A stretch of 64,000 nucleotides of DNA from Pelagibacterales bacterium SAG-MED47 (GTDB lineage: Bacteria; Pseudomonadota; Alphaproteobacteria; Pelagibacterales; Pelagibacteraceae), in the NCBI GenBank assembly GCA_014653355.1, contig JACWEO010000001.1, forward strand, positions 138,912 to 202,911. Direction: 5' to 3'. Positions within the stretch are counted from its first letter, which is position 1, and each line of letters opens with the position of its first letter. The position numbers and the translations under genes were made by a program. The notes beneath the pieces are model-generated. The model did no database searches and was not told where the DNA came from. It saw nothing but the letters and a program-made list of their open reading frames with translations. Positions 34,090-43,689 of the stretch are shown here, one piece after another.

Positions 34090-35475
34090 TTGAAGATTAA
34101 AGAGATAAGAGAATTTTATAAAAAGACTAACAACTTTTTAAAACAAAACCAATCAAAAGAGCTGATTGGTGCTCCTTATTTAAACCCACAAATTCCTAGG
34201 TCTCTTTTAGTTGAGGATAATAAAATTAACTTAAACATTTATAAAAGAATTTTTAATTTTATTTTTAAATTTTTTAGTCAAAGTAAAAACTATAATTCTT
34301 TTTTAGACAAAGATTATAAACATTTAATTTTATCACATTTAGTCTCCTATAATTATTTGAATTATAGTAACGATTTTTATTTTGGTGATCTGGCTCAAAA
34401 ATTAAATAACAATCAAGTGTTATTTGTTTTAATCGATCATATAGGTTTCAAAAAAAAAAATATCAAAAGAAAAATTAATGGAAATTACATTATTCTTTCA
34501 AATAAATTGAATTTTTTTTCAGAAATTAAATTAATTTTAAAAACTTTTACAAAATTTTTTTATCACAGTTTTTTTATTCGAAATTTGGAATTATTTACTT
34601 TAACAAATGTTTTTAGATCTGTTGATAACCAAAGAATATCGATTCAATTAAAAGAAATTTTGGAAAAACATAAATTCCAAAACCTTTTTTTTACCTATGA
34701 GGGGTATCCTTACGAAAAGCTAGTTTGTCATGAAGCAAATAAAACTGATAAAAATTTAAGAAAAATAGGTTATCAATTTAGTGTTATAAGAAAATTTCAA
34801 TATTCACTATTTTCATTTATAAATAGAAAATTTGATCCAGATGTAATTTTTACGATCGGTAAGTATAATGAAAAATTATTAAAATCAAAATTAAAGAAAC
34901 GACTCGATGTTCATAATTTTGGACTATTAAAAAAAGATAGAATTAATTCGTTACAGAAAAAGAAACTGAATTCGAAAAAAATCAAAGTTTTAGTTATGCC
35001 AGAAGGAATAATTAATGAGATCAAAATATTTTTGAATTTTTGTGTAAAAAACCAAAATAAAGAAATTGAATTTAATTTTAGATTACATCCTATTTATTTA
35101 AAGAATAAACTTATTTATAATAGGATTGATAATAGTTCATCAAATATAAAAATTTCAAAAAATAAACTTGAGTACGATATTAAAAATAATGATTTTTTAC
35201 TTTACAGAGGTACGGCCGGAGTATTAGATGCAGTAAAATCAGGATTGATTCCAATTTATCTACATAAGAAAAATCAAATCAGTGTTGATCCCTTGTTTGA
35301 CGTCAATAAAAAACATATCATTGAGGATAATCATAAATTACTAGATTTCATCAAGACATCTTTTAATAAAAAAAAAGAATTACAAAAGGAATTACCTAAA
35401 ATTAAAAAATTTTCTCAAATTTTTTATGATAAACCTAAGCACTTAAGAATATCAAAATTTTTGAAAAAAAAATAA
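34090..35475 (+). CDS. GT-B-like protein of unknown function
   Basis: In this 461-residue protein FFTYEGYPYEKLVCHEANK and NDFLLYRGTAGVLDAVKSGLIPIYL resemble acceptor and nucleotide-binding regions of GT-B capsule transferases. No membrane segments. It starts at TTG 34090, two bases after the radical SAM stop (33-90 leader absent), implying coupling. Third member of the window's set of large, poorly recognised GT-like proteins. Confidence 0.4.
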   Translation: MKIKEIREFYKKTNNFLKQNQSKELIGAPYLNPQIPRSLLVEDNKINLNIYKRIFNFIFKFFSQSKNYNSFLDKDYKHLILSHLVSYNYLNYSNDFYFGDLAQKLNNNQVLFVLIDHIGFKKKNIKRKINGNYIILSNKLNFFSEIKLILKTFTKFFYHSFFIRNLELFTLTNVFRSVDNQRISIQLKEILEKHKFQNLFFTYEGYPYEKLVCHEANKTDKNLRKIGYQFSVIRKFQYSLFSFINRKFDPDVIFTIGKYNEKLLKSKLKKRLDVHNFGLLKKDRINSLQKKKLNSKKIKVLVMPEGIINEIKIFLNFCVKNQNKEIEFNFRLHPIYLKNKLIYNRIDNSSSNIKISKNKLEYDIKNNDFLLYRGTAGVLDAVKSGLIPIYLHKKNQISVDPLFDVNKKHIIEDNHKLLDFIKTSFNKKKELQKELPKIKKFSQIFYDKPKHLRISKFLKKK

Positions 35476-35476
35476 A

Positions 35477-36565
35477 ATGGAAATAAAAAAGATAAATAGT
35501 TTTTATAAAAATAAAAAAGTTTTGGTAATTGGACATACAGGTTTTAAAGGCTCGTGGTTATCAATTTCACTAAAAAAACTGGGCTCTAAAGTTTATGGGA
35601 TTTCTCTAAATGTTCCAACCAAGTTATCACATTTTAAAATGTTAAATTTCAAGAATTCCATAAAGGATTTTAGATTAGATATTAGGAATTATGATAGATT
35701 AAAAAGAAAAATATTATTTATTAAGCCAGATATTATTTTTCACTTAGCAGCACAATCCCTAGTAAAAAAATCTTACTCAAACCCCTATGAAACATGGACA
35801 ACAAATTTGTTAGGAACACTAAATTTATTTGATATCTTAAAAAATTTGAAATTAAAAAAAAAGATGAGTGTAATTGTGATTACAAGTGACAAATGTTATA
35901 AAAATTTGAATCAAAAAAAAAAATATTTAGAAACAGATTTGTTGGGAGATAGTGAGCCATATGGTGCATCTAAAGCAGCAGTAGAAGTTGCTTTTAGATC
36001 TTATTTTGACTCTTTTTTTTACAAAAAAAAGAAATTAAATATTGCATCCGCAAGAGCTGGAAATGTGATTGGGGGAGGAGATTGGTCTGATGATAGAATT
36101 ATTCCTGATTTAATTAAATCTATTAAAAATAAAAAAGTTTTAAAAATTAGATATCCTAATTCTACTAGACCATGGCAGCATGTATTAGAACCAATTTATG
36201 GATATTTATTTCTAGGATATAACCTGCATCTTAGAAAATCTTCTGTGAACGGCGAATCATTTAATTTCGGACCTAACTTTACAAAAAATTATAGTGTTAT
36301 TGAATTACTTAAAACGTTTAAAAATTACCTACCTTTAATCAAATGGAAAATTGAAAAAAAAAAAATAAAAGTTAAAGAAGCAAATTTGTTAAATCTAAAT
36401 TCCAATAAAGCTAAAAAGATTTTAAAATGGAAAAATATATTATCCTTTAAAGAAACAGTGAAAATGACTGCATCATGGTATCTCAAATATTTCAAAAAAA
36501 AAGATATGAACATTGTTACTAATAATCAAATTGAAGATTATTTGATAAAATTAAAAAAAATTTGA
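35477..36565 (+). CDS. rfbG: CDP-glucose 4,6-dehydratase
   Basis: This 362-residue extended SDR has GHTGFKGSW (19-27), the characteristic opening of CDP-glucose dehydratases; TSDKCY (136-141) provides the Thr-Ser-Asp-Lys catalytic set, and Y162/K166 (YGASK) complete the active site. ARAGNVIGGGDWSDDRIIPD is the family substrate loop. It converts CDP-glucose to CDP-4-keto-6-deoxyglucose. The cytidylyltransferase follows four bases later. No RfbH-type 3-dehydrase is seen in the window. Confidence 0.9.
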   Translation: MEIKKINSFYKNKKVLVIGHTGFKGSWLSISLKKLGSKVYGISLNVPTKLSHFKMLNFKNSIKDFRLDIRNYDRLKRKILFIKPDIIFHLAAQSLVKKSYSNPYETWTTNLLGTLNLFDILKNLKLKKKMSVIVITSDKCYKNLNQKKKYLETDLLGDSEPYGASKAAVEVAFRSYFDSFFYKKKKLNIASARAGNVIGGGDWSDDRIIPDLIKSIKNKKVLKIRYPNSTRPWQHVLEPIYGYLFLGYNLHLRKSSVNGESFNFGPNFTKNYSVIELLKTFKNYLPLIKWKIEKKKIKVKEANLLNLNSNKAKKILKWKNILSFKETVKMTASWYLKYFKKKDMNIVTNNQIEDYLIKLKKI

Positions 36566-36569
36566 TAAT

Positions 36570-37250
36570 ATGAAAGTTGTAATTTTAGCCGGAGGGTTCG
36601 GTACAAGATTATCGGAATATACAAAAACTATACCAAAACCAATGGTTAAAGTTGCTGGACAGCCTTTAATACTTCATATTATGAATCATTATTATAAGTA
36701 TGGTTTCAATGATTTTTATATTGCTGTTGGTTATAAAGGAGAAATAATTAAAGATTATTTTAAAAAGAACCAATCAAAATGGAATGTTAATTTTATTCAA
36801 ACTGGTCTCAAAACAATGACTGGTGGAAGACTAAAAAGGTTAAAAAAATTTATTGGTAAAGAAACCTTTATGATGACTTATGGAGATGGGGTATCTAATG
36901 TTAATATAAAAAGTCTCTTACAATTTCATAAAAAAAATAGCAAATCTGTCACACTTACAGCAGTAAGACCACCTGCGAGGTTTGGTGCGATAAAAATTAA
37001 AGGAAATAAGGTTTCATACTTTAAAGAAAAATCGAAACTAGATGAGGGTTGGATCAATGGAGGTTTTTTTGTTATGGAGCCAAAATTTTTAGATTTAATC
37101 AAAGATGACAAAACTTTCTTAGAGAAAGAGCCTTTGGAAAAAGTTGCCAAAAAAGGTCAATTATGTGCATTTAAGCATACTGGATTTTGGCAATGCATGG
37201 ATACTAAAAGGGATAAGGATAAACTTGAAGAAATCCTAAAAAAATTTTGA
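36570..37250 (+). CDS. rfbF: Glucose-1-phosphate cytidylyltransferase
   Basis: This 226-residue protein has LAGGFGTRLSEYT near the start, NFIQTGLKTMTGGRLKR carrying the family signature TGG, MTYGDGVSN and WINGGFFVMEP. It makes CDP-glucose from CTP and glucose-1-phosphate for the preceding dehydratase. Slightly shorter than the usual 255-260 residues, with all motifs intact. The next gene overlaps its stop. Confidence 0.9.
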   Translation: MKVVILAGGFGTRLSEYTKTIPKPMVKVAGQPLILHIMNHYYKYGFNDFYIAVGYKGEIIKDYFKKNQSKWNVNFIQTGLKTMTGGRLKRLKKFIGKETFMMTYGDGVSNVNIKSLLQFHKKNSKSVTLTAVRPPARFGAIKIKGNKVSYFKEKSKLDEGWINGGFFVMEPKFLDLIKDDKTFLEKEPLEKVAKKGQLCAFKHTGFWQCMDTKRDKDKLEEILKKF

Positions 37251-38164
37251 AAAATAAAAAAAAGTTATTAGTAGTTGGTGGAACAGGATTTTTGGGGTTT
37301 CATTTAAGTAAAGAAGCTTTAAAAAAAGGATGGTCAGTAACAAGTTTATCATCAAATAAACCAAAAAAAATCAGATATTTAAAAAAGGTAAAATATTTAG
37401 TCTGTAATATAAGTAAAAAAAAAGAAATCGATAAAATTAAATTGAATTTTGACCATGTTGTAAACTTTGGGGGTTATGTAGATCATAAAGATAAAAGCAA
37501 AACTTACAAAAGTCATTTTGTAGGATGTAAAAATTTAGCAAATCATTTTTGCAAAAAAAAAATTTTTTCTTTTATCCAAATAGGAAGCTGTATTGAATAT
37601 GGATTTACAAAGTCTCCACAAAATGAAAATTCATCTACATCTATTAATAAATTGAATTCAGTTTATGGTAAATCAAAATTAATGGCTTCAAATTACTTGA
37701 TGAGTTTATATAAAAAAAAAAAATTTCCAGTTATAATTCTAAGGCCTTACCTTATTTATGGTCCATTTCAAGATATAAATAGATTTATACCAATTATAAT
37801 TAATGGATGTTTAAAAGATCAAAGTTTTAAAACTTCTAATGGAAAACAAAAAAGGGATTTTTTATATGTTACTGATTTTATTAATTTGATATTTAAAGTT
37901 TTAAAAAATCAAAATTTTATAGGTGAAATATTTAATGTTGGTTCAGGGAAACCACAAGTTTTAAAAAAAATTATCAGTTTGATTAAAAAAAATATTAAAA
38001 AAGGGAACCCGAAATTTGGTAAAATTAAATTGAGAAAAGATGAAATTTTAAATTTATATCCAAATATTTCTAAGGTAAAAAAGAAATTTAATTGGAGCCC
38101 AAAAATAAATTTTAATACTGGATTGAAGAAAACAATTAAATTTTACAAAACAAAAAGGATTTAA
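37247..38164 (+). CDS. NAD-dependent epimerase/reductase of the CDP-sugar branch
   Basis: In this 305-residue extended SDR (TTG start), GGTGFLG binds the nucleotide near residue 12, IGSCIEYG replaces the usual active strand, and SVYGKSKLM carries YxxxK. RPYLIYGPFQDINRFIP and RDFLYVTDF are family loops of RfbJ-like (CDP-abequose synthase) and related 4-ketoreductases. It overlaps rfbF by four bases, so it probably reduces or epimerises CDP-4-keto-6-deoxyglucose to a 6-deoxyhexose. Confidence 0.7.
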   Translation: MKNKKKLLVVGGTGFLGFHLSKEALKKGWSVTSLSSNKPKKIRYLKKVKYLVCNISKKKEIDKIKLNFDHVVNFGGYVDHKDKSKTYKSHFVGCKNLANHFCKKKIFSFIQIGSCIEYGFTKSPQNENSSTSINKLNSVYGKSKLMASNYLMSLYKKKKFPVIILRPYLIYGPFQDINRFIPIIINGCLKDQSFKTSNGKQKRDFLYVTDFINLIFKVLKNQNFIGEIFNVGSGKPQVLKKIISLIKKNIKKGNPKFGKIKLRKDEILNLYPNISKVKKKFNWSPKINFNTGLKKTIKFYKTKRI

Positions 38165-38165
38165 C

Positions 38166-39098
38166 GTGGAACCTTTAGTTAGTATTATTATGAATTGTAA
38201 AAATGGTGAGAGTTTTTTAAAAGAAAGTCTAGACTCTATTTTAGTTCAAACTTATAAAAATTGGGAATTAATATTTGTTGATAATGCATCAAAGGATAAG
38301 AGTAAAAAAATTTTTGATAATTATAATGATGAACGGTTTAAATATTTTAATATAAAAGAAGAAGTAAATTTAGGAACTGCAAGACAAGTTGCTTTACGAA
38401 ATTGTTCAGGAGAATTTATATCTTTTTTAGATACTGATGATCTTTGGCTTCAAAATAAGTTAGAAAGTCAGATTGTATTATTTAGAGAGAGCGATATTGG
38501 AATGGTAATATCGAACACAATTTTTTTTTCAGGTAAAAAAGAAAAAATTTTTTATTTAAAAGCACCACCTACCGGTGAAGTATTTTATGATCTGTTAAAA
38601 AAATATTATATTAGCCTTGAGACATTGATCTGTAGAAAAAAATATTTGGATCAACTATATTTTGAATTTGATGAGGAATATTCAATGATAAGTGATATGG
38701 ATTTAACACTAAGGTTGAGTTTAATTTGTAAGCTTGCCTATTGCCCTAAAATTTTATCTAAATGGAGAGTACACAATAAAAGTGATACTTGGAATAAAAA
38801 AGATTTATTTTTTTATGAGCAAATAAGCTTAATAGAAAAACTTACTTATATTGATGGAAATAATAAAAATATCAAATTTTTAAAAAACAAAAAAAATTTT
38901 TTAAATAATATTCATTTTTCTTTGATTCTTAATCAAATAGAGAATGGAAAATCATTAAATAGAATAGAAATCATTAAGGAAATTTTAAAAAAGAAAATGA
39001 GATTTAAAAATTTTATAATATTATTTTTATTAACTTTATTGCCATTTAAAAATTTATTTTTTAAATTTTACAGATTTACTTTTTCAATTAATCCTTAA
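38166..39098 (+). CDS. GT2 family glycosyltransferase
   Basis: In this 310-residue protein (GTG start) SIIMNCKNGESFLKESLDSI and FVDNASKDKS form the GT2 nucleotide-binding unit, and DTDDLW is the metal-binding DxD-type motif. It starts one base after the CDP-sugar reductase, and may transfer the 6-deoxyhexose made by that trio. A C-terminal hydrophobic patch suggests peripheral membrane contact. Confidence 0.78.
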   Translation: MEPLVSIIMNCKNGESFLKESLDSILVQTYKNWELIFVDNASKDKSKKIFDNYNDERFKYFNIKEEVNLGTARQVALRNCSGEFISFLDTDDLWLQNKLESQIVLFRESDIGMVISNTIFFSGKKEKIFYLKAPPTGEVFYDLLKKYYISLETLICRKKYLDQLYFEFDEEYSMISDMDLTLRLSLICKLAYCPKILSKWRVHNKSDTWNKKDLFFYEQISLIEKLTYIDGNNKNIKFLKNKKNFLNNIHFSLILNQIENGKSLNRIEIIKEILKKKMRFKNFIILFLLTLLPFKNLFFKFYRFTFSINP

Positions 39099-40082
39099 AT
39101 GAAAAATTTTATTTATTTATATAATGGAAGAAGCGCGTTAAACTGTGCGTTAAATAATATTAATCTTAAAGTTGATGATGAAATATTATACCCTGAATTT
39201 AGTTGTGATGTAATTTTTCAATATAAACCCGAAAATAATTACAATTATAAGTTTTATCAAATTAAAGATAATTTTTATCTTTCCATTAATTTATTAAAAA
39301 AAAAAATAACAAAAAGAACTAAAGTTATAATTGTTATAAATTTTTTTGGAATTAAACAAAAATTAAAAAAACTTTATGAATTATGTAAAAGAAAAAAAAT
39401 TTTATTATTTGTTGATGAATGCCACACATTTTATAACTTGAAAAAAAGTAGTTCAAATGACTGCGATATTAAATTTTTTTCTCCTTCTAAAATTTTTGAT
39501 AAAATTTTATTTGGTGGAATATTACAAATTAATAATAATAGTATAAATATTAAAGAATTACCTTCGTCTACATTTGGTTTTAATTTTACTAAGGCCTTAA
39601 AAAAAAAGATTAAAAGTTTAACATTGTATGAAAAAATGAAGTTTTATAATAAAAGACCTTTATTTGAAAATGAAAATTTTTTTAAATCGAAATTTATAGT
39701 AAAAAGAGAAAAATTAAATAATATTCTTGTTAATCAAATTAAATCAATTAATTCGTCAAATGAAAGTAAGTTGAGATTAAAAAATTATAAATATTGGAAT
39801 AAAATATGTAAAAAATTAAAAATAAAACCACTACTTGGGATCGATGATATTAATCATGGTTGCCCTCTTTACTTCCCAGCACTTTGTAAATCTAAAAATC
39901 AAGCTTCTAAAATATTTGATATAGGTTGGAAAAACAAACTAGAAATTGTATCATGGCCCACTCTTCATCCAATTCAAAAAAAGAATAAAAGATTAATAAA
40001 TTATTGGAAAAAAATTGTTTATTTTCCAATGAATAAAAAATACTTTAATAATCAAAGCTTTATAAGAAATTGTCAGAATTAG
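39099..40082 (+). CDS. DegT/DnrJ-like aminotransferase, short and divergent
   Basis: In this 327-residue protein VDECHTFYN holds the likely cofactor aspartate and FFSPSKIFDKILFGG the likely PLP lysine (SPSK), followed by an atypical F-G-G instead of EGG. It is shorter than the usual 370-430 residues and lacks clear LegC-type substrate loops, so activity is uncertain. Its 3' end overlaps the GNAT-like gene, which begins with TTG at 40070. Confidence 0.5.
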   Translation: MKNFIYLYNGRSALNCALNNINLKVDDEILYPEFSCDVIFQYKPENNYNYKFYQIKDNFYLSINLLKKKITKRTKVIIVINFFGIKQKLKKLYELCKRKKILLFVDECHTFYNLKKSSSNDCDIKFFSPSKIFDKILFGGILQINNNSINIKELPSSTFGFNFTKALKKKIKSLTLYEKMKFYNKRPLFENENFFKSKFIVKREKLNNILVNQIKSINSSNESKLRLKNYKYWNKICKKLKIKPLLGIDDINHGCPLYFPALCKSKNQASKIFDIGWKNKLEIVSWPTLHPIQKKNKRLINYWKKIVYFPMNKKYFNNQSFIRNCQN

Positions 40083-41149
40083 AATTTAAAATAAGAGATA
40101 GTTTTACCAAAGAATTGGAAAATGAGTGGCTTGATTTATCTAAATTATCTGAAGTTTCTATATTTCAAAATTTTTCTTGGCAACATTGTTGGTTTGAAAA
40201 TATAAATAAAAAAGAAGCTAAAAATTCATTATTTATCATTAGTATCTATTTCAAAAAAAAAATTATAGGTATTTTACCATTTGAAAAAAAAAAATATTTA
40301 AATCTAAATATACTTGGTCTTACTGGTGCTCCATTTGCAGATTATTGTGATTTCATAATTGATTCAAAATTTTTAAAATCAAATGACAATATTAAAAAAC
40401 TGATTAGAGAATTTGTATTTAATATTGAAGGTATAGATTTAGTTATTTTTGATAAAGTTAAAGAAAGTAGTAATCTTCATATCTTATTTGATAACTTAAC
40501 ATTAAATCAAAGAAATTATAATTCTTATCAATTAAAAAAAGAAAATGGTAATAATAATTTAATACCAAAAAAATTTTTGTCGGATACAAATAGACAAATT
40601 AAAAAGTTAAATTTAAGAGGAACTATATCCTATAAGATAGCTTCAACTACCCTTGAAAAAGAAAGAGTCTTAGAATTTTTTCTTACAAATAAAGCTAAAC
40701 AACTTGAGATTACAAAAAGTTGGAATTATTTAAAAAAAGAAATATATAAAAATTTTTTGATTAAAATGTTTGAACTAAATGATGCACACTTATCTTTTTT
40801 ATCCTTAAATGATAAAATAATAGCTGTTCATTTAGGATATTTAAAAGAAAACAAACTTATATATCTGTTTCCAACCTATGACAGGGAATATGCAAATTTT
40901 TCTCCTGGGAACATATTGATAATAAAAATGATAAATAATTTTTTTAAAAATAATGGTTTAGAGTTTGATTTTACAACTGGTGATGAAAATTATAAAATAA
41001 GATTATCAAATAGAAAACAAAGAATTTTTTACAAAATTATAAGTTTAAATTTTAAAAGTAATTTTGTAAAGGTACTAATTGAACTTTTCAATTATATTAA
41101 ACAAATAAAATATTTGAGGTTAGTGATCCAAAAAATCAATCATTTATGA
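40070..41149 (+). CDS. GNAT/CelD-like acyltransferase (FemAB-type fold)
   Basis: This 359-residue protein matches the acetyltransferase-6 / CelD-BcsL pattern: SIFQNFSWQHCWFENI near the start, LPFEKKK with a middle region, and a C-terminal DAHLSFLSLNDKIIAVHLGY ... PTYDREYANFSPGNILI segment. This family N-acylates surface glycans or modifies exopolysaccharide. The start TTG lies inside the preceding gene, giving a 13-base overlap. Confidence 0.65.
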   Translation: MSELEFKIRDSFTKELENEWLDLSKLSEVSIFQNFSWQHCWFENINKKEAKNSLFIISIYFKKKIIGILPFEKKKYLNLNILGLTGAPFADYCDFIIDSKFLKSNDNIKKLIREFVFNIEGIDLVIFDKVKESSNLHILFDNLTLNQRNYNSYQLKKENGNNNLIPKKFLSDTNRQIKKLNLRGTISYKIASTTLEKERVLEFFLTNKAKQLEITKSWNYLKKEIYKNFLIKMFELNDAHLSFLSLNDKIIAVHLGYLKENKLIYLFPTYDREYANFSPGNILIIKMINNFFKNNGLEFDFTTGDENYKIRLSNRKQRIFYKIISLNFKSNFVKVLIELFNYIKQIKYLRLVIQKINHL

Positions 41150-41976
41150 AATTTATTAAAAAGATAATTAATATTGTAATTTATATTTTAATTAAGTTCA
41201 AATTACTTAAGTTACCAAAAAAGAGTTTAAGAGTTTTAATGTTTCATAATATTGATGATTTTGAAACTTTTAAAAATCAAATATACTTACTCAAAAAAAA
41301 ATGGAAGATTTTAAGTCCAAAAGATTTTTATAAAATTATTAATGGAAAAAAAAAAATTACCAAAAGATGTTTACTTTTAACTTTTGATGATGGATTCAAG
41401 AGTAATATAACTGTTGCTGATAAAATTCTTAGAAATGAAAACTTAAAAGCAATTATCTTTGTGCCTCTCAAATTCATCTTATTAAAAAAAAAATCAGATA
41501 AAAAAAATTTTATAAGAAATAATTTAAAAGTAAAATCAATCTCTTCTAATATGGATAGTCTAGATATTAAAGATTTGAAAAAATTTAAAAAGTTAGATTT
41601 TGTAATTGGTTCACATACATTTTCTCATGCAAATCTAAAAAAATTAAGCAATAAAAAAAAACTTAAATTCGAGATCGTAGATAGTGCTAATAGATTACAA
41701 AAATTATTAAAAATAAATATAAATAATTTTTCTTTTACTTTCGGAAGACTAGATGATATTTCTCAAAAGTCTCTAAAAATTTCTAAAAACAGATTTAATT
41801 ATATCTTTACAGGTATTAGAGGAGAAAATTTAAATAAATCTAAACTGATTTTTAGAGATAATGTTCTACCAAATGATAGGATTTATGATTTATACGCTTA
41901 TTTAAGTGGATATTATGATTTTCTTTATTCAAATGAAAGAAAAATTATTAAAAAAAATTTTAGAAAAATTGTTTAA
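41146..41976 (+). CDS. Polysaccharide deacetylase (NodB homology)
   Basis: In this 276-residue protein LTFDDGF is the catalytic and metal-binding motif 1, and GSHTFSHANL is motif 2 with HxxxH. A hydrophobic stretch near the N-terminus (residues 5-20) suggests membrane association. CE4 enzymes de-N-acetylate glycans such as GlcNAc polymers or lipid-linked sugars. It overlaps both neighbours by four bases and one base respectively. Confidence 0.82.
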   Translation: MKFIKKIINIVIYILIKFKLLKLPKKSLRVLMFHNIDDFETFKNQIYLLKKKWKILSPKDFYKIINGKKKITKRCLLLTFDDGFKSNITVADKILRNENLKAIIFVPLKFILLKKKSDKKNFIRNNLKVKSISSNMDSLDIKDLKKFKKLDFVIGSHTFSHANLKKLSNKKKLKFEIVDSANRLQKLLKININNFSFTFGRLDDISQKSLKISKNRFNYIFTGIRGENLNKSKLIFRDNVLPNDRIYDLYAYLSGYYDFLYSNERKIIKKNFRKIV

Positions 41977-43106
41977 TGCTAACAGCAATTGACATGGTTG
42001 GGACCAATCTTAATAGTGGAAGTAAAACTTATAATTTAAATTTTTATAAATATTTATCCAAAAAAAAGTTAAATAATCCTATTTATATATTTATATCTAA
42101 TAAAACTCTAAAAAAAATAAAAATAAATCAGAATGAAAATATAAAATTTATATCAAAATCAAATATTCTTCAGATAACTTTTTTAAGGATTCTATGGATG
42201 CAATTTATATTGCCATTTGAATTGAAATTTTTAAAAGTTAAACAATTATATTCTCCAATGAATTTTACACCTTTAATTTTAAAATTATTTAAAATACGTA
42301 CAATTTTATGTTTACACTCTAATTTACCTTGGATCTTCTTTTCTAAAATGCCAGGAAATATAATTAGAAATTATATTACAAAATTAATGATGCAATTTTC
42401 AATTAATGTATGTGATCATTTGATTGTTACGTCGAATACTGCAAAAGATGAAATCATTAAAATTTTGTCTTTAAATCCAGAAAAAGTATCTTCTATTTAT
42501 TTAGGTATAGACGAAAAATTTTTAAAAAACGAGGGTAAGGAAAAAAATTTAATTTCAGATTTTAATTATAAAAATTATATTTTAACAGTTGCATCTTGCG
42601 TTAAATATCACAATATAATAAATATTTTAAAAGCTTTTAAAAAGTTGCAAACTCGTAACAATTTTGACTTAAAATTTGTTCTAGTGATGCAAATATTAGA
42701 CAAAGGTTATTATAAACAAATATTTAGTTATATTAAAAAAAATTTTGAAAAAGATAAAATTCTTATTTTTTCAAATTTAGATAATAGTTATTTAATTGAT
42801 TTATATAAGAATGCTCATTTTTACGTTTTCTCTTCTTATTGTGAGGTATTTGGTCTAACTAGTTTGGAGGCAATGTCACAAAATTGTCCAGTATTAATTT
42901 CTAATAGGTCTGCTTTACCTGAAATAAATTCGAAGGCAGCTGAATATTTTGATCCAGACGATCAAAATCAAATTGAAGAGCTAATGAATAATATATTATT
43001 AAATAAAAGCTTTAGAGAAGATTTAATAAATCGTGGTAATAATCATTTTAAAAAATTTAGTTGGGAAAAAACAGTTTTAGAAACAACTAAAATTTTAAAC
43101 ATCTAA
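41976..43106 (+). CDS. GT4 family glycosyltransferase
   Basis: In this 376-residue GT-B protein SSYCEVFGLTSLEAMSQNCPV is the classic GT4 donor-binding motif with the E-x7-E type pair; LGIDEKF and ILTVASCVKYHN precede it. It ends the long plus-strand run begun at 5371 and faces the acetyltransferase gene on the other strand 15 bases later. Donor unknown. Confidence 0.85.
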   Translation: MLTAIDMVGTNLNSGSKTYNLNFYKYLSKKKLNNPIYIFISNKTLKKIKINQNENIKFISKSNILQITFLRILWMQFILPFELKFLKVKQLYSPMNFTPLILKLFKIRTILCLHSNLPWIFFSKMPGNIIRNYITKLMMQFSINVCDHLIVTSNTAKDEIIKILSLNPEKVSSIYLGIDEKFLKNEGKEKNLISDFNYKNYILTVASCVKYHNIINILKAFKKLQTRNNFDLKFVLVMQILDKGYYKQIFSYIKKNFEKDKILIFSNLDNSYLIDLYKNAHFYVFSSYCEVFGLTSLEAMSQNCPVLISNRSALPEINSKAAEYFDPDDQNQIEELMNNILLNKSFREDLINRGNNHFKKFSWEKTVLETTKILNI

Positions 43107-43121
43107 CTCTTTTAAGTTAAA

Positions 43122-43601
43122 TTAATTTTTCTTTTTAACAAGTGTATTTACTTTAATAATTGAGTTTGCTTCTAAGTTTACTCCAGGTGCTAAAATTGAT
43201 TTAGCTCCAATCCAGCAATTATTACTTATAATAATTTCTTCACTTATTAAATCAAATTCTTCTTTTTTAAAATTATGATTTCCTGTGCAAAAATAAACAT
43301 CTTGAGATATGCAACAATTATCACCAATTTTTACATTGGCGATATTATCTATCCAAACTCTTGCTCCAATCCAACAATTATCGCCAATTTCTAATTTCCA
43401 AGGGTACTTAATGTTAGTATAGGGATGTATAATAATATTAATACCAATTTTAGCTCCAAAAATTTTAAGAAGTAAAACTCTCATTTTAGATGAAGGTATA
43501 AAACTATAAATAATTAAATTATTTATCAAATACCACAGGCTAAGTTTTAAAAAATAAAGTTTGTTAATTTTTTCTTTTTTAAAATTTTTCAGTTTAAACA
43601 T
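43122..43601 (-). CDS. WcaF-like acetyltransferase
   Basis: In this 159-residue left-handed beta-helix acetyltransferase, ILEIGDNCWIGARVWID, GDNCCISQDVYFCTGNHNF and ISNNCWIGAKS are hexapeptide repeats with the histidine of the colanic acid acetyltransferase WcaF type. A hydrophobic N-terminal region (residues 18-45) likely helps membrane docking. It is the last gene of a minus-strand set with two glycosyltransferases. Confidence 0.8.
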   Translation of the reverse strand: MFKLKNFKKEKINKLYFLKLSLWYLINNLIIYSFIPSSKMRVLLLKIFGAKIGINIIIHPYTNIKYPWKLEIGDNCWIGARVWIDNIANVKIGDNCCISQDVYFCTGNHNFKKEEFDLISEEIIISNNCWIGAKSILAPGVNLEANSIIKVNTLVKKKN

Positions 43602-43689
43602 AAGATCTAATCTTTAATTTCTTATAGATTAATTTATAAATAAATCAATATTATCATAATTGATTTTATTAAAAATAATTTTTTTTTCA

